From NCBI RefSeq assembly GCF_027594825.1, contig NZ_CP088930.1, positions 3,533,019 to 3,597,018 of the forward strand: a DNA stretch of 64,000 nt, read 5' to 3'. The first letter of the stretch is position 1; each line of letters opens with the position of its first letter. Made by a program: the position numbers and the translations under genes. Below are positions 15,566-24,189 of the stretch, in pieces. The notes beneath the pieces were generated by a model. That model saw nothing but the letters and a program-made list of their open reading frames with translations, had not been told where the DNA came from and ran no database searches. The stretch is from Serratia liquefaciens. GTDB lineage: Bacteria; Pseudomonadota; Gammaproteobacteria; Enterobacterales; Enterobacteriaceae.

Positions 15566-16198
15566 ATGAAAGGCACCGTATTTTCCGTCGCGTTGAACCA
15601 CCGCAGCCAGATAGACGCCTGGGATCAGGCGTTTCATCAGCCGCCGTATAAAACCCCGCCGAAGACCCCGGTGTGGTTTATAAAACCGCGCAATACCCAC
15701 CTCGCCAACGGCGGGGCGATCCCGTTTCCTGCCGGTGAGCAGGTGCAAAGCGGCGCTACGCTGGCGGTGGTGATTGGCAACACCGCCCGTAAGGTGCCGG
15801 TTGAACGGGTCGCCGACTATCTGGCCGGTTATGCGCTGGCCAATGACATCAGCCTGCCGGAAAGTAGCTTTTACCGCCCGGCGATCAAAGCGAAATGCCG
15901 CGACGGTTTTTGCCCGTTGGGGGAGATAGGTGCATTGGTGAATTCCGAGCAATTGGAAATCATCACCGAAATCAACGGGGTGGAACAGGACCGCTGGTCG
16001 ACAGCCGATTTGGTGCGTTCGGTGCCGGAACTGATCGCCGCCATCAGCGATTTTATTACCCTGCAGCCGGGCGACGCAGTGCTGATCGGCACGCCGCACC
16101 AACGGGTGGACATCAAACCCGGAGATGAAGTGAGGGTGCGTGCCGCCGGTTTACCGACCCTGACCAACCGCGTAGTGCAGGCAGGAGAAACAACATGA
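15566..16198 (+). CDS. hpaG1: HpaG1, isomerase/decarboxylase N-terminal subunit
   Basis: The 210-residue protein is the first half of the HpaG enzyme (fumarylacetoacetase-fold; 2-oxohept-3-ene-dioate isomerase / OPET decarboxylase step). The fold is visible in TPVWFIKPRNT, GATLAVVIGNTAR, and the C-terminal LQPGDAVLIGTPHQ. The ATG at 15566 follows AAGGAG. In E. coli C, HpaG is a single two-domain protein; here the halves are separate genes joined by an ATGA overlap, so stoichiometric translation is likely. Confidence 0.92.
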   Translation: MKGTVFSVALNHRSQIDAWDQAFHQPPYKTPPKTPVWFIKPRNTHLANGGAIPFPAGEQVQSGATLAVVIGNTARKVPVERVADYLAGYALANDISLPESSFYRPAIKAKCRDGFCPLGEIGALVNSEQLEIITEINGVEQDRWSTADLVRSVPELIAAISDFITLQPGDAVLIGTPHQRVDIKPGDEVRVRAAGLPTLTNRVVQAGETT

Positions 16199-16959
16199 GA
16201 CATGCCCGTATTCGCCATCATGGCCAAATTGTTAATGTCAGCGTCGACGAGCAACTGCGCGTGACGTTGCCGGACGGCACGGTGTTGCCAGAGCAGGACG
16301 TCGAGTGGTTGCCACCGGCGCAGGGCACGGTGTTTGCCCTGGGGCTGAACTATGCCGATCACGCCAGCGAGCTGGAATTCAAGGCCCCGGAAGAGCCGCT
16401 GGTGTTCCTCAAGGCGCCGAACACCCTGACCGGCCATCGGCAGGTTTCGGTACGTCCGGCCAACGTCGACTATATGCACTACGAAGCCGAGCTGGTGGCG
16501 GTGATCGGCAAGACGGCGCGTAACGTCAGCCGCGAAGATGCCATGGCATACGTGGCGGGCTACACGCTGTGCAATGACTACGCCATTCGCGACTATCTGG
16601 AAAACTATTACCGCCCAAATCTGCGGGTGAAAAGCCGCGATACCCTGACGCCGATTGGGCCGTACATCGTCGATCGTGACGATATCGCCGATCCGCACCG
16701 TCTGGCACTCAGCACCTACGTCAACGGCGAGCTGCGCCAGCGCGGCAGCACCGCCGACATGATTTTCGATATTCCCTACCTGATCAGTTACCTGAGCGAA
16801 TTTATGACGCTGCAGCCGGGCGACATGATCGCCACCGGCACGCCGAAAGGGCTGGCCGACGTGCAGCCGGGCGATGAAGTGGTGGTGGAGATTGAGGGCA
16901 TCGGCCGTCTGGTTAACCACATCATCAGTGAAAAAGATTACGAGGAAAGCCTGCGATGA
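16195..16959 (+). CDS. hpaG2: HpaG2, isomerase/decarboxylase C-terminal subunit
   Basis: The 254-residue protein is the second fumarylacetoacetase-fold half of HpaG. It has FALGLNYADHASELE, the metal-site segments MHYEAELVAVIG (acidic ligands) and LCNDYAIRDY, and LQPGDMIATGTPKGLADVQ. With HpaG1 it decarboxylates 5-oxopent-3-ene-1,2,5-tricarboxylate and isomerises the product in homoprotocatechuate breakdown. It overlaps hpaG1 by ATGA and hpaE by ATGA. Confidence 0.92.
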   Translation: MRHARIRHHGQIVNVSVDEQLRVTLPDGTVLPEQDVEWLPPAQGTVFALGLNYADHASELEFKAPEEPLVFLKAPNTLTGHRQVSVRPANVDYMHYEAELVAVIGKTARNVSREDAMAYVAGYTLCNDYAIRDYLENYYRPNLRVKSRDTLTPIGPYIVDRDDIADPHRLALSTYVNGELRQRGSTADMIFDIPYLISYLSEFMTLQPGDMIATGTPKGLADVQPGDEVVVEIEGIGRLVNHIISEKDYEESLR

Positions 16960-18410
16960 AAACCATCAACCATTGGATTAACGGTAAGAACGTAGCCAGC
17001 AAAGAGTATTTCACCACCACCAATCCGGCCAACGGCGAGGTGCTGGCAGAGGTCGCTTCCGGCGGGCAGTTGGAGATCGATCAGGCGGTGGCTGCCGCCA
17101 AGGCTGTGTTCCCGAAATGGGCTAATACGCCAATGAAAGAGCGTGCTCGCCTGATGCGTCGTCTGGGCGAGCTGATTGACGAGAACGTGCCGCAGATTGC
17201 CGAGATGGAAACCGCCGACACCGGTCTGCCGATCCACCAAACCAAAAACGTGCTGATCCCGCGTGCTTCGCACAACTTTGAGTTCTTTGCAGAGATCTGC
17301 CAGCAGATGAACGGCCGCACCTATCCGGTGGACGACAAGATGCTCAACTACACGCTGATCCAGCCGGTGGGGGTATGTGCGCTGGTGTCACCGTGGAACG
17401 TGCCATTCATGACCGCAACCTGGAAGACTGCGCCTTGCCTGGCGCTGGGCAATACCGCAGTGCTGAAAATGTCCGAGCTGTCGCCGCTGACCGCCGATCG
17501 CCTGGGCGAACTGGCGCTGGAAGCCGGTATTCCGGCCGGGGTGCTCAACGTGGTGCAGGGTTACGGCGCCACCGCCGGCGATGCGCTGGTGCGTCATAAA
17601 GACGTGCGTGCGGTGTCCTTTACCGGCGGCACTGCCACCGGGCGCCGGATCATCGAAAGCGCCGGCTTGAAGAAGTTTTCCATGGAGCTGGGCGGGAAGT
17701 CGCCGGTACTGATTTTCGAGGATGCCGATATCGAACGTGCGCTGGACGCCGCGCTGTTCACCATTTTCTCGATCAACGGCGAACGCTGCACTGCCGGTTC
17801 GCGCATCTTTATTCAGGAGAGCATTTACCCGGAATTCGTCAAACGTTTTGCCGAGCGCGCCAACCGCCTGCGCGTAGGCGATCCGCAGGATCCCAACACG
17901 CAGGTTGGGGCGTTGATCAGCCAGCAGCACTGGGAAAAAGTGTCCGGCTATATCCGCCTCGGGCTGGAAGAAGGTGCCACCCTGTTGGCCGGCGGCCCGG
18001 ACAAACCGGCCGGCCTGAGCCACGGCAATTTCCTGCGCCCGACGGTGCTGGCGGATGTCGACAACCGGATGCGTATCGCGCAGGAGGAGATTTTCGGGCC
18101 AGTGGCCTGCCTGCTGCCGTTCAAATCGGAAGAAGACGGCCTGCGCATGGCCAACGACGTGGAGTACGGCCTGGCGTCGTACATCTGGACGCAGGATGTG
18201 AGCAAGGTACTGCGTCTGGCCCGCAATATTGAAGCGGGGATGGTTTTCGTGAATACCCAAAACGTACGCGATCTGCGCCAGCCGTTTGGCGGCGTGAAAT
18301 CCTCCGGCACCGGCCGCGAGGGTGGGGAATACAGCTTTGAAGTGTTCGCCGAGATGAAGAACGTGTGCATTTCCATGGGTGACCACCCGATCCCGCGCTG
18401 GGGCGTTTAA
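16956..18410 (+). CDS. hpaE: HpaE, 5-carboxymethyl-2-hydroxymuconate semialdehyde dehydrogenase
   Basis: This 484-residue aldehyde dehydrogenase has the normal family length and active site: N149 in PWN, E244 in MELGG, and nucleophile C278 in NGERCTAG, with FTGGTATGR for cofactor binding near 222-230. It oxidises the ring-cleavage semialdehyde to the dicarboxylate with NAD. It starts in an ATGA overlap with hpaG2 and is followed 37 bp later by hpaD. Confidence 0.94.
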   Translation: MKTINHWINGKNVASKEYFTTTNPANGEVLAEVASGGQLEIDQAVAAAKAVFPKWANTPMKERARLMRRLGELIDENVPQIAEMETADTGLPIHQTKNVLIPRASHNFEFFAEICQQMNGRTYPVDDKMLNYTLIQPVGVCALVSPWNVPFMTATWKTAPCLALGNTAVLKMSELSPLTADRLGELALEAGIPAGVLNVVQGYGATAGDALVRHKDVRAVSFTGGTATGRRIIESAGLKKFSMELGGKSPVLIFEDADIERALDAALFTIFSINGERCTAGSRIFIQESIYPEFVKRFAERANRLRVGDPQDPNTQVGALISQQHWEKVSGYIRLGLEEGATLLAGGPDKPAGLSHGNFLRPTVLADVDNRMRIAQEEIFGPVACLLPFKSEEDGLRMANDVEYGLASYIWTQDVSKVLRLARNIEAGMVFVNTQNVRDLRQPFGGVKSSGTGREGGEYSFEVFAEMKNVCISMGDHPIPRWGV

Positions 18411-18447
18411 GCCTCAACCCATAATAAAAACGAAGGAGATGAGAACA

Positions 18448-19521
18448 ATGACGACAAAACTTACCACCCATGCTGTCCCTGCTCCCGATGTTGTGCGCTG
18501 CGCCTATATGGAAATTCAGGTCACCAACCTTAAAGCCGCGCGCGAATTCTACGTCGATATCCTGGGTCTGGTTGTGACCGCCGAGGACGAAAAAACCCTC
18601 TATCTGCGGTCGATGGAAGAGTTTATCCACCATAACCTGGTGCTGCGTGAAGGGCCGGTGGCTGCCGTTGCGGCCTTTGCCTTCCGCGTGCGTACGCCGG
18701 AAGACGTCGATCGCGCCGAAGCCTATTTCAAAGCGCTGGGTTGCCGTACCGAGCGCCGGGTGAATGGTTTCGCCAAAGGCATTGGCGATTCGGTGCGGGT
18801 AGAGGATCCGCTCGGCTTCCCGTACGAATTCTTCTACGACGTGCAGCACGTCGAGCGTCTGGCCTGGCGTTACGATCTCTACACGCCAGGGGCGCTGGTA
18901 CGTCTTGACCACTTTAACCAGATCACGCCCGACGTTCCGCGCGCGGTGGAATACATCCAGGGGCTGGGGTTCCGCGTGACGGAAGATATCCGTGATGAAA
19001 ATGGCGTGGTTTACGCCGCCTGGATGCGCCGCAAAGCCACGGTGCACGACACCGCGATGACCGGCGGCGCCGGGCCGCGTATGCACCATATTGCGTTCGC
19101 CACCCATGAAAAGCACAACATTCTGGCTATCTGCGACAAGCTCGGCGCACTGCGTAAATCCGATTTGATCGAACGGGGTCCAGGCCGCCACGGCGTCTCT
19201 AACGCCTTCTATCTCTATCTGCGCGATCCCGATGGCCATCGCGTAGAAATCTATACCCAGGATTACTACACCGGCGATCCTGACAACCCGACCGTGAGCT
19301 GGGATGTGCACGATAACCAGCGCCGCGACTGGTGGGGCAACCCGGTAGTGCCAAGCTGGTACACCGAGGGGTCACTGGTGCTCGATCTTGATGGCCAGCC
19401 GCAGCCGGTTATCGAACGCAACGCGCCAAGCGAAATGGCCGTCACCATTGGCGCGGATGGTTTTTCCTATACTCGTCAAGGCGATACAGAGAAAGGCTTT
19501 AAGCTCGGCAACACCCTGTAG
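18448..19521 (+). CDS. hpaD: HpaD, homoprotocatechuate 2,3-dioxygenase of the vicinal-oxygen-chelate type
   Basis: The 358-residue extradiol dioxygenase opens the ring of 3,4-dihydroxyphenylacetate. It is built of vicinal-oxygen-chelate modules. The metal ligands H155, H214 (MHHIAF) and E267 (HRVEIY), the acid-base H200 and Y257 fall at the same residue numbers as in the Brevibacterium fuscum enzyme HPCD. Enterobacterial HpaD of E. coli is an unrelated LigB-type protein of about 280 residues. I chose the ATG at 18448 because AAGGAG lies at the right distance; an ATG at 18439 directly abuts that site. Confidence 0.93.
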   Translation: MTTKLTTHAVPAPDVVRCAYMEIQVTNLKAAREFYVDILGLVVTAEDEKTLYLRSMEEFIHHNLVLREGPVAAVAAFAFRVRTPEDVDRAEAYFKALGCRTERRVNGFAKGIGDSVRVEDPLGFPYEFFYDVQHVERLAWRYDLYTPGALVRLDHFNQITPDVPRAVEYIQGLGFRVTEDIRDENGVVYAAWMRRKATVHDTAMTGGAGPRMHHIAFATHEKHNILAICDKLGALRKSDLIERGPGRHGVSNAFYLYLRDPDGHRVEIYTQDYYTGDPDNPTVSWDVHDNQRRDWWGNPVVPSWYTEGSLVLDLDGQPQPVIERNAPSEMAVTIGADGFSYTRQGDTEKGFKLGNTL

Positions 19522-19572
19522 CCCCCAACGCGCGGACAGGCGTTCGCGCAAATTCGTTTCCCGGAGATTGCT

Positions 19573-19959
19573 ATGCCGCATTTTTATGCTGAATGCACCA
19601 ATAACATCCGCGAAGAAGCCGAGCTCCCCGCGTTGTTCGCCAAGGTCAATCAGGCACTGGCGGACACCGGTATTTTTCCGCTGGCAGGCGTGCGCAGCCG
19701 CGCTATCTGGCTGGATACCTGGCAGATGGCCGACGGTAAGCACGATTACGCCTTCGTGCATATGACATTGAAGATTGGTCACGGCCGCAGCCTGGAAAGT
19801 CGTGAACAGGTGGGCGAGATGCTGTTTGCCCTGATCAAAGAACATTTCGCCGCGCTGATGGCCAGGCGCTATCTGGCGCTGTCCTTCACGATGGAAGAGT
19901 TGGATCCGGTGCTGAACTACAAGCAAAACAATGTCCACGCGCTATTTCGCCAAGGCTAA
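19573..19959 (+). CDS. hpaF: HpaF, 5-carboxymethyl-2-hydroxymuconate delta-isomerase
   Basis: The 128-residue protein is of the tautomerase superfamily (CHMI type). It begins MPHFYAEC, so Pro2 becomes the N-terminal catalytic base after methionine removal. [13 protein letters not shown] and the C-terminal [13 protein letters not shown] fit the trimeric isomerase. It converts the HpaE product to the keto form. The ATG follows GGAGATTGCT; hpaH starts 10 bp after the stop. Confidence 0.92.
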   Translation: MPHFYAECTNNIREEAELPALFAKVNQALADTGIFPLAGVRSRAIWLDTWQMADGKHDYAFVHMTLKIGHGRSLESREQVGEMLFALIKEHFAALMARRYLALSFTMEELDPVLNYKQNNVHALFRQG

Positions 19960-19969
19960 GGGGCCGTCA

Positions 19970-20773
19970 ATGTTGAATAAAGAGCTGGTGAGTCGTGCCG
20001 TGCAGCGCTTGCATCAGGCGGAGCAAAACCGCGAGCAGATCCGCGCGCTGTCGCTGGATCATCCCGAGATCACCATTGAAGACGCTTACGCTATTCAGCG
20101 CCAGTGGGTAGAGCTGAAGATCGCCGAGGGGCGCAAACTCAAGGGCCATAAAATCGGCCTGACGTCGCGCGCCATGCAGGTCAGTTCCCAGATCACCGAG
20201 CCGGATTACGGCGCGCTGCTGGACGACATGTTCTTCAACGATGGCAGCGATATTCCCATCGATCGCTTTATCGTACCGCGCGTCGAGGTTGAGCTGGCCT
20301 TTGTGCTCGCCAAGCCGCTGCGCGGGCCGAACTGCACGCTGTTCGATGTTTACAACGCCACCGATTACATCATCCCGGCCCTGGAGATTATCGATGCGCG
20401 TAGCCATAACGTGGATCCCGAAACTCAGCGCCCGCGCAAGGTGTTCGACACCATTTCTGACAATGCCGCCAATGCCGGGGTGGTGATGGGCGGGCGCCCG
20501 ATCAAACCGGACGCGTTGGATCTGCGTTGGATCAGCGCGTTGCTGTACCGCAACGGCGTGATCGAGGAGTCTGGCGTGGCGGCGGCGGTGCTGAATCATC
20601 CGGCCAACGGCGTGGCCTGGCTGGCCAACAAACTCTTCCCGTACGACGTAGAGCTGGAAGCCGGACAGGTGATCCTTGGCGGTTCCTTCACCCGACCGGT
20701 TGCCGCCCGACGCGGCGATACCTTCCATGCGGATTATGGCCCGATGGGCTGCATCAGCTGCCGGTTTGTCTGA
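19970..20773 (+). CDS. hpaH: HpaH, 2-oxo-hept-4-ene-1,7-dioate hydratase
   Basis: The 267-residue enzyme of the 4-oxalocrotonate decarboxylase/vinylpyruvate hydratase group adds water to 2-oxo-hept-4-ene-1,7-dioate. Segments [28 protein letters not shown] and [11 protein letters not shown] (metal-binding acidic residues) are typical. I chose the ATG at 19970 behind AAGGGG, which matches the family N-terminus (MLNKELV). It lies between hpaF and hpaI in the same operon. Confidence 0.93.
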   Translation: MLNKELVSRAVQRLHQAEQNREQIRALSLDHPEITIEDAYAIQRQWVELKIAEGRKLKGHKIGLTSRAMQVSSQITEPDYGALLDDMFFNDGSDIPIDRFIVPRVEVELAFVLAKPLRGPNCTLFDVYNATDYIIPALEIIDARSHNVDPETQRPRKVFDTISDNAANAGVVMGGRPIKPDALDLRWISALLYRNGVIEESGVAAAVLNHPANGVAWLANKLFPYDVELEAGQVILGGSFTRPVAARRGDTFHADYGPMGCISCRFV

Positions 20774-20818
20774 TCGGCCCTTTCCCGGGGGAGAGTGAAA
20801 AAACCAATGGAGAACACC

Positions 20819-21613
20819 ATGTTAACCAACCCTTTCAAGCAGGCGTTGCAGGAAAAACGCCCGCAGATTGGCCTGTGGCTGGGGCTGTGCAGCAGCTACA
20901 GCGCAGAAATGCTGGCCGGGGCCGGTTTCGACTGGCTGCTGATCGACGGCGAACATGCGCCCAACAACGTACAAACGGTACTGGGCCAGTTGCAGGCCAT
21001 CGCGCCTTATCCGAGTCATCCGGTGGTGCGTCCGGCATGGAATGATCCGGTGATGATTAAGCAACTGTTGGACGTCGGCGCGCAGACGCTACTGATCCCG
21101 ATGATCCAGAACGCAGAACAGGCGCGTGACGCGGTGCGAGCCACCCGTTATCCGCCGCACGGCATACGCGGCGTTGGCAGTGCGCTGGCACGGGCTTCCC
21201 GTTGGAACAGGGTGCCGGATTATCTGCAACAGGCCGACGCGCAGATGTGCGTACTGGTGCAAATCGAAACCCGCGAGGCGGTGAAAAACCTGGATGCCAT
21301 CCTGCAGGTGGAGGGGGTCGACGGGGTGTTTATCGGCCCGGCGGATCTCAGCGCCGACATGGGTTTTTCCGGCAATCCGCAGCAGCCGGAAGTGCAGCGA
21401 ACCATCGATGACGCTATAGCGCGCATCAGCGCCGCAGGCAAGGCTCCGGGCATTCTGACGGCCAATCCGGAACTGGCGCAGCACTATCTGGCGTCCGGCG
21501 CGCTGTTTGTCGCAGTAGGGGTGGATACCACCCTGCTGGCGCGAGCGGCGGAATCGTTGGCCAGCCGCTTTAAGCAGGAGCGGCCGCCCGTGCAATCCCC
21601 GAGCGTTTATTAG
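20819..21613 (+). CDS. hpaI: HpaI, 4-hydroxy-2-oxo-heptane-1,7-dioate aldolase
   Basis: This is a 264-residue class II pyruvate aldolase. The catalytic H46 (DGEHAPN), R71, and metal ligands E150 (QIE) and D176 (GPADLS) correspond to H45, R70, E149 and D175 of E. coli HpaI. It splits the last C7 intermediate to pyruvate and succinic semialdehyde. The ATG at 20819 follows GGAG; an ATG 24 bases earlier is outside the family alignment. Confidence 0.94.
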   Translation: MLTNPFKQALQEKRPQIGLWLGLCSSYSAEMLAGAGFDWLLIDGEHAPNNVQTVLGQLQAIAPYPSHPVVRPAWNDPVMIKQLLDVGAQTLLIPMIQNAEQARDAVRATRYPPHGIRGVGSALARASRWNRVPDYLQQADAQMCVLVQIETREAVKNLDAILQVEGVDGVFIGPADLSADMGFSGNPQQPEVQRTIDDAIARISAAGKAPGILTANPELAQHYLASGALFVAVGVDTTLLARAAESLASRFKQERPPVQSPSVY

Positions 21614-21643
21614 GTTGCAGGCAGCCATCTTATTGGAGACACC

Positions 21644-23014
21644 ATGAGCAACGTCGATTCGCTGCCGCCGGCCAACCCGGCGCAGCAACATAAAGCGTTA
21701 ACCGCCGCCGAGCAATCGGTGATTAAAAAGTTATTTCGGCGACTGATTATCTTCCTGTTTGTGCTGTTTGTTTTCTCTTTCCTCGACCGCATCAATATCG
21801 GCTTCGCCGGGTTGACGATGGGCAAGGATCTCGGCCTGAGCTCGACCATGTTCGGCCTGGCGGCAACCTTGTTTTATGTCACCTATGTGATCTTCGGCAT
21901 TCCCAGCAATATCATGCTGGGGATTGTTGGCGCGCGACGCTGGATAGCCACCATCATGGTGCTGTGGGGGATAGCCTCGACCTGCACGCTATTCGCCACC
22001 GGGCCGACCAGCCTGTACCTATTGCGGATGATCGTAGGTATTACCGAGGCCGGTTTTCTGCCGGGGATTCTGGTGTATCTCACCTATTGGTTCCCGGCTT
22101 TTTACCGCGCTCGCGCCAACGCGCTGTTTATGATCGCCATGCCGGTGACTATGGCGATTGGCTCGCTGGTGTCCGGCTATATTCTGGCGCTCGACGGGCT
22201 GATGAACCTCAAGGGATGGCAATGGCTGTTTCTGCTGGAGGGCATTCCTTCGGTGCTGTTGGGCGTGGTGGTGTGGTTCTATCTCGACGATACCCCGGCC
22301 AAGGCCAAATGGCTGACCGATGAAGAAAAAGCCAGTCTGAAGGCGATGATGGAGGCAGACAAGCTGCAACTGGTGCAACCCAATGGGCCGCACAGCCATC
22401 GGGCGCTGCAGCAGCGCAGCCTGTGGAGGGAAATCTTCACGCCGATCGTGCTGATGTATACCCTGGCTTATTTCTGTCTGACCAACACCCTGAGCGCCAT
22501 CAATATCTGGACGCCGCAGATCCTGCAGAGCTTCAACCAGGGCAGCAGCAACATTGTGATCGGTATTCTGGCGGCGATCCCGCAGATCTGTACCATCGCC
22601 GGCATGGTGTGGTGGAGTAAGAGATCGGATCGGCTGCAAGAGCGCAAATACCACACCGCGCTGCCGTACCTGTTTGCCGCTGCCGGCTGGCTGCTGGCGT
22701 CGGCCACCGATCACAGCATGATCCAGCTGCTGGGGATCGTGATGGCGTCGGTGGGGTCGTTCACGGCGATGGCGATCTTCTGGACCACGCCGGATCAGTC
22801 CATCAGCCTCGAGGCGAGGGCGATTGGGATCGCGGTGATCAACGCCACCGGCAATATCGGATCGGCGGTCAGCCCGGTGTTGATCGGGTGGTTTAAGGAT
22901 CTGACCGGCAGCTTTAACTCTGGGCTGTATTTCGTTTCGGCGTTGTTGATCATCGGTGCCGTGATCGTTTGGCGGATCCCGATGCAGGGTTCGCGCCCAC
23001 GGGCCACACCTTGA
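21644..23014 (+). CDS. hpaX: HpaX, 4-hydroxyphenylacetate permease
   Basis: A 456-residue MFS transporter of the anion:cation symporter group, with about 12 membrane segments and the family loop DRINIGFAGLTMGKDL after the first segment. Its place between hpaI and hpaA matches the E. coli cluster, where HpaX imports 4-hydroxyphenylacetate. The ATG at 21644 follows a GGAG site 30 bp behind the hpaI stop. Confidence 0.92.
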   Translation: MSNVDSLPPANPAQQHKALTAAEQSVIKKLFRRLIIFLFVLFVFSFLDRINIGFAGLTMGKDLGLSSTMFGLAATLFYVTYVIFGIPSNIMLGIVGARRWIATIMVLWGIASTCTLFATGPTSLYLLRMIVGITEAGFLPGILVYLTYWFPAFYRARANALFMIAMPVTMAIGSLVSGYILALDGLMNLKGWQWLFLLEGIPSVLLGVVVWFYLDDTPAKAKWLTDEEKASLKAMMEADKLQLVQPNGPHSHRALQQRSLWREIFTPIVLMYTLAYFCLTNTLSAINIWTPQILQSFNQGSSNIVIGILAAIPQICTIAGMVWWSKRSDRLQERKYHTALPYLFAAAGWLLASATDHSMIQLLGIVMASVGSFTAMAIFWTTPDQSISLEARAIGIAVINATGNIGSAVSPVLIGWFKDLTGSFNSGLYFVSALLIIGAVIVWRIPMQGSRPRATP

Positions 23015-23056
23015 ACTGCGGGGGCCGCTTGCGGCACCCCTGCCGGATACCTGTAG

Positions 23057-23076
23057 GGGTTGAGCATGCTCAACCC
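23057..23076. repeat. 20-bp perfect palindrome between hpaX and hpaA
   Basis: GGGTTGAGCATGCTCAACCC is a perfect palindrome, preceded by TGTAGG as are the internal palindromes of the repeat at 345-582. It seems to be a member of a short interspersed palindrome family and could end or stabilise the hpaX message. A second hairpin (GCCGC/GCGGC) lies just before it. Confidence 0.6.
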
Positions 23077-23100
23077 GTTCTTGGGGGATGAGGTCACTAC

Positions 23101-23997
23101 ATGCAGAAAAGTACCGGTTTTATCGCCAATATCGATATCTGCAAAGAGTACGATGCGCGTTACGCCACCGACGAAGTGCACTATGAAACCTTCGCCGGGC
23201 TGGCGGCGTTTTTTGGCCGCGATATGCAGGTGCATTGGCACGATCGGTTTTTCCAGATGCATTTTCTGGAGACCGGCAAGATTGAGCTGCAGCTGGACAG
23301 CCAGCACTATTCGGTGCAGGCGCCGCTGTTCATCCTGACGCCGCCCTCGGTGCCCCATGCGTTTTTCACCGAACCGGACAGTGACGGCCACGTGCTGACG
23401 GTACGCCAGGAGCTGATTTGGCCTTTGCTGGAACGCCTCTACCCTGGCAGCAATCTGGCGTTGGACATGCCGGGCATTTGCCTGTCGCTGGCGGATGCAC
23501 CGCAGGAATTGACCGCGCTTAGCCATTACTGGGCGCTGATCCGGCGTGAGTTCAGCCAGAGGTTAGTGGGCCGCGAACAGACGCTGGTGCTGTTGGCGCA
23601 GGCGGTGTTTACCCTGCTGTTGCGCAATACCACGCTGGAGGATACCGCCACCAGCGGCGTGCGTGGCGAACTGAAGCTGTTCCAGCGTTTCAACAAGATG
23701 GTGGACGAGCGTTTTCGCGATCACCTGGCAGTGCCGGACTATGCGCAGGCGCTCGGCGTCACCGAATCGCGGCTGAACGATTTGTGCCGGCGGTTTGCCA
23801 ACCAGCCCCCCAAAAGATTGATCTTCGATCGCCTGCTGCGCGAAGCCAAGCGCATGCTGCTGTTCAGTGCCTGCACGGTGCATGAAACGGCCTACAGCCT
23901 GGGTTTTAAGGATCCGGCCTATTTCGCGCGCTTCTTCAATCGTCTGGAAGGCTGTTCACCCTCGACCTACCGCGCTGCTCAACATCCCCTTTCATAA
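23101..23997 (+). CDS. hpaA: HpaA, AraC-family activator of hpaBC
   Basis: The 298-residue regulator has an N-terminal cupin sensor (about 40-110; HWHDRFFQMHFLETG) and a C-terminal pair of helix-turn-helix motifs (about 195-295; YAQALGVTESRLNDLCRR and TAYSLGFKDPAYFARFF). In E. coli HpaA activates the hpaBC promoter when 4-hydroxyphenylacetate is bound. It lies directly upstream of hpaBC with a 192-bp gap, which should hold that promoter. Confidence 0.92.
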   Translation: MQKSTGFIANIDICKEYDARYATDEVHYETFAGLAAFFGRDMQVHWHDRFFQMHFLETGKIELQLDSQHYSVQAPLFILTPPSVPHAFFTEPDSDGHVLTVRQELIWPLLERLYPGSNLALDMPGICLSLADAPQELTALSHYWALIRREFSQRLVGREQTLVLLAQAVFTLLLRNTTLEDTATSGVRGELKLFQRFNKMVDERFRDHLAVPDYAQALGVTESRLNDLCRRFANQPPKRLIFDRLLREAKRMLLFSACTVHETAYSLGFKDPAYFARFFNRLEGCSPSTYRAAQHPLS

Positions 23998-24189
23998 CGG
24001 TGGAACACCGTCTGGATCACAATTCGCGGCAATTGCGGCCTACCAGCCTGAAAAGTACCGGCGTTTGCCGCAAAAGTCTCTTCTCGAAACCGGCCCTGGA
24101 AGCTTCAATTAAGCAACCAAAAGAAAACATTATTTTAACAAGCGGCCGAATCCACGGTCTGCACTATGCCGATTACGAGGAAGACTTAA

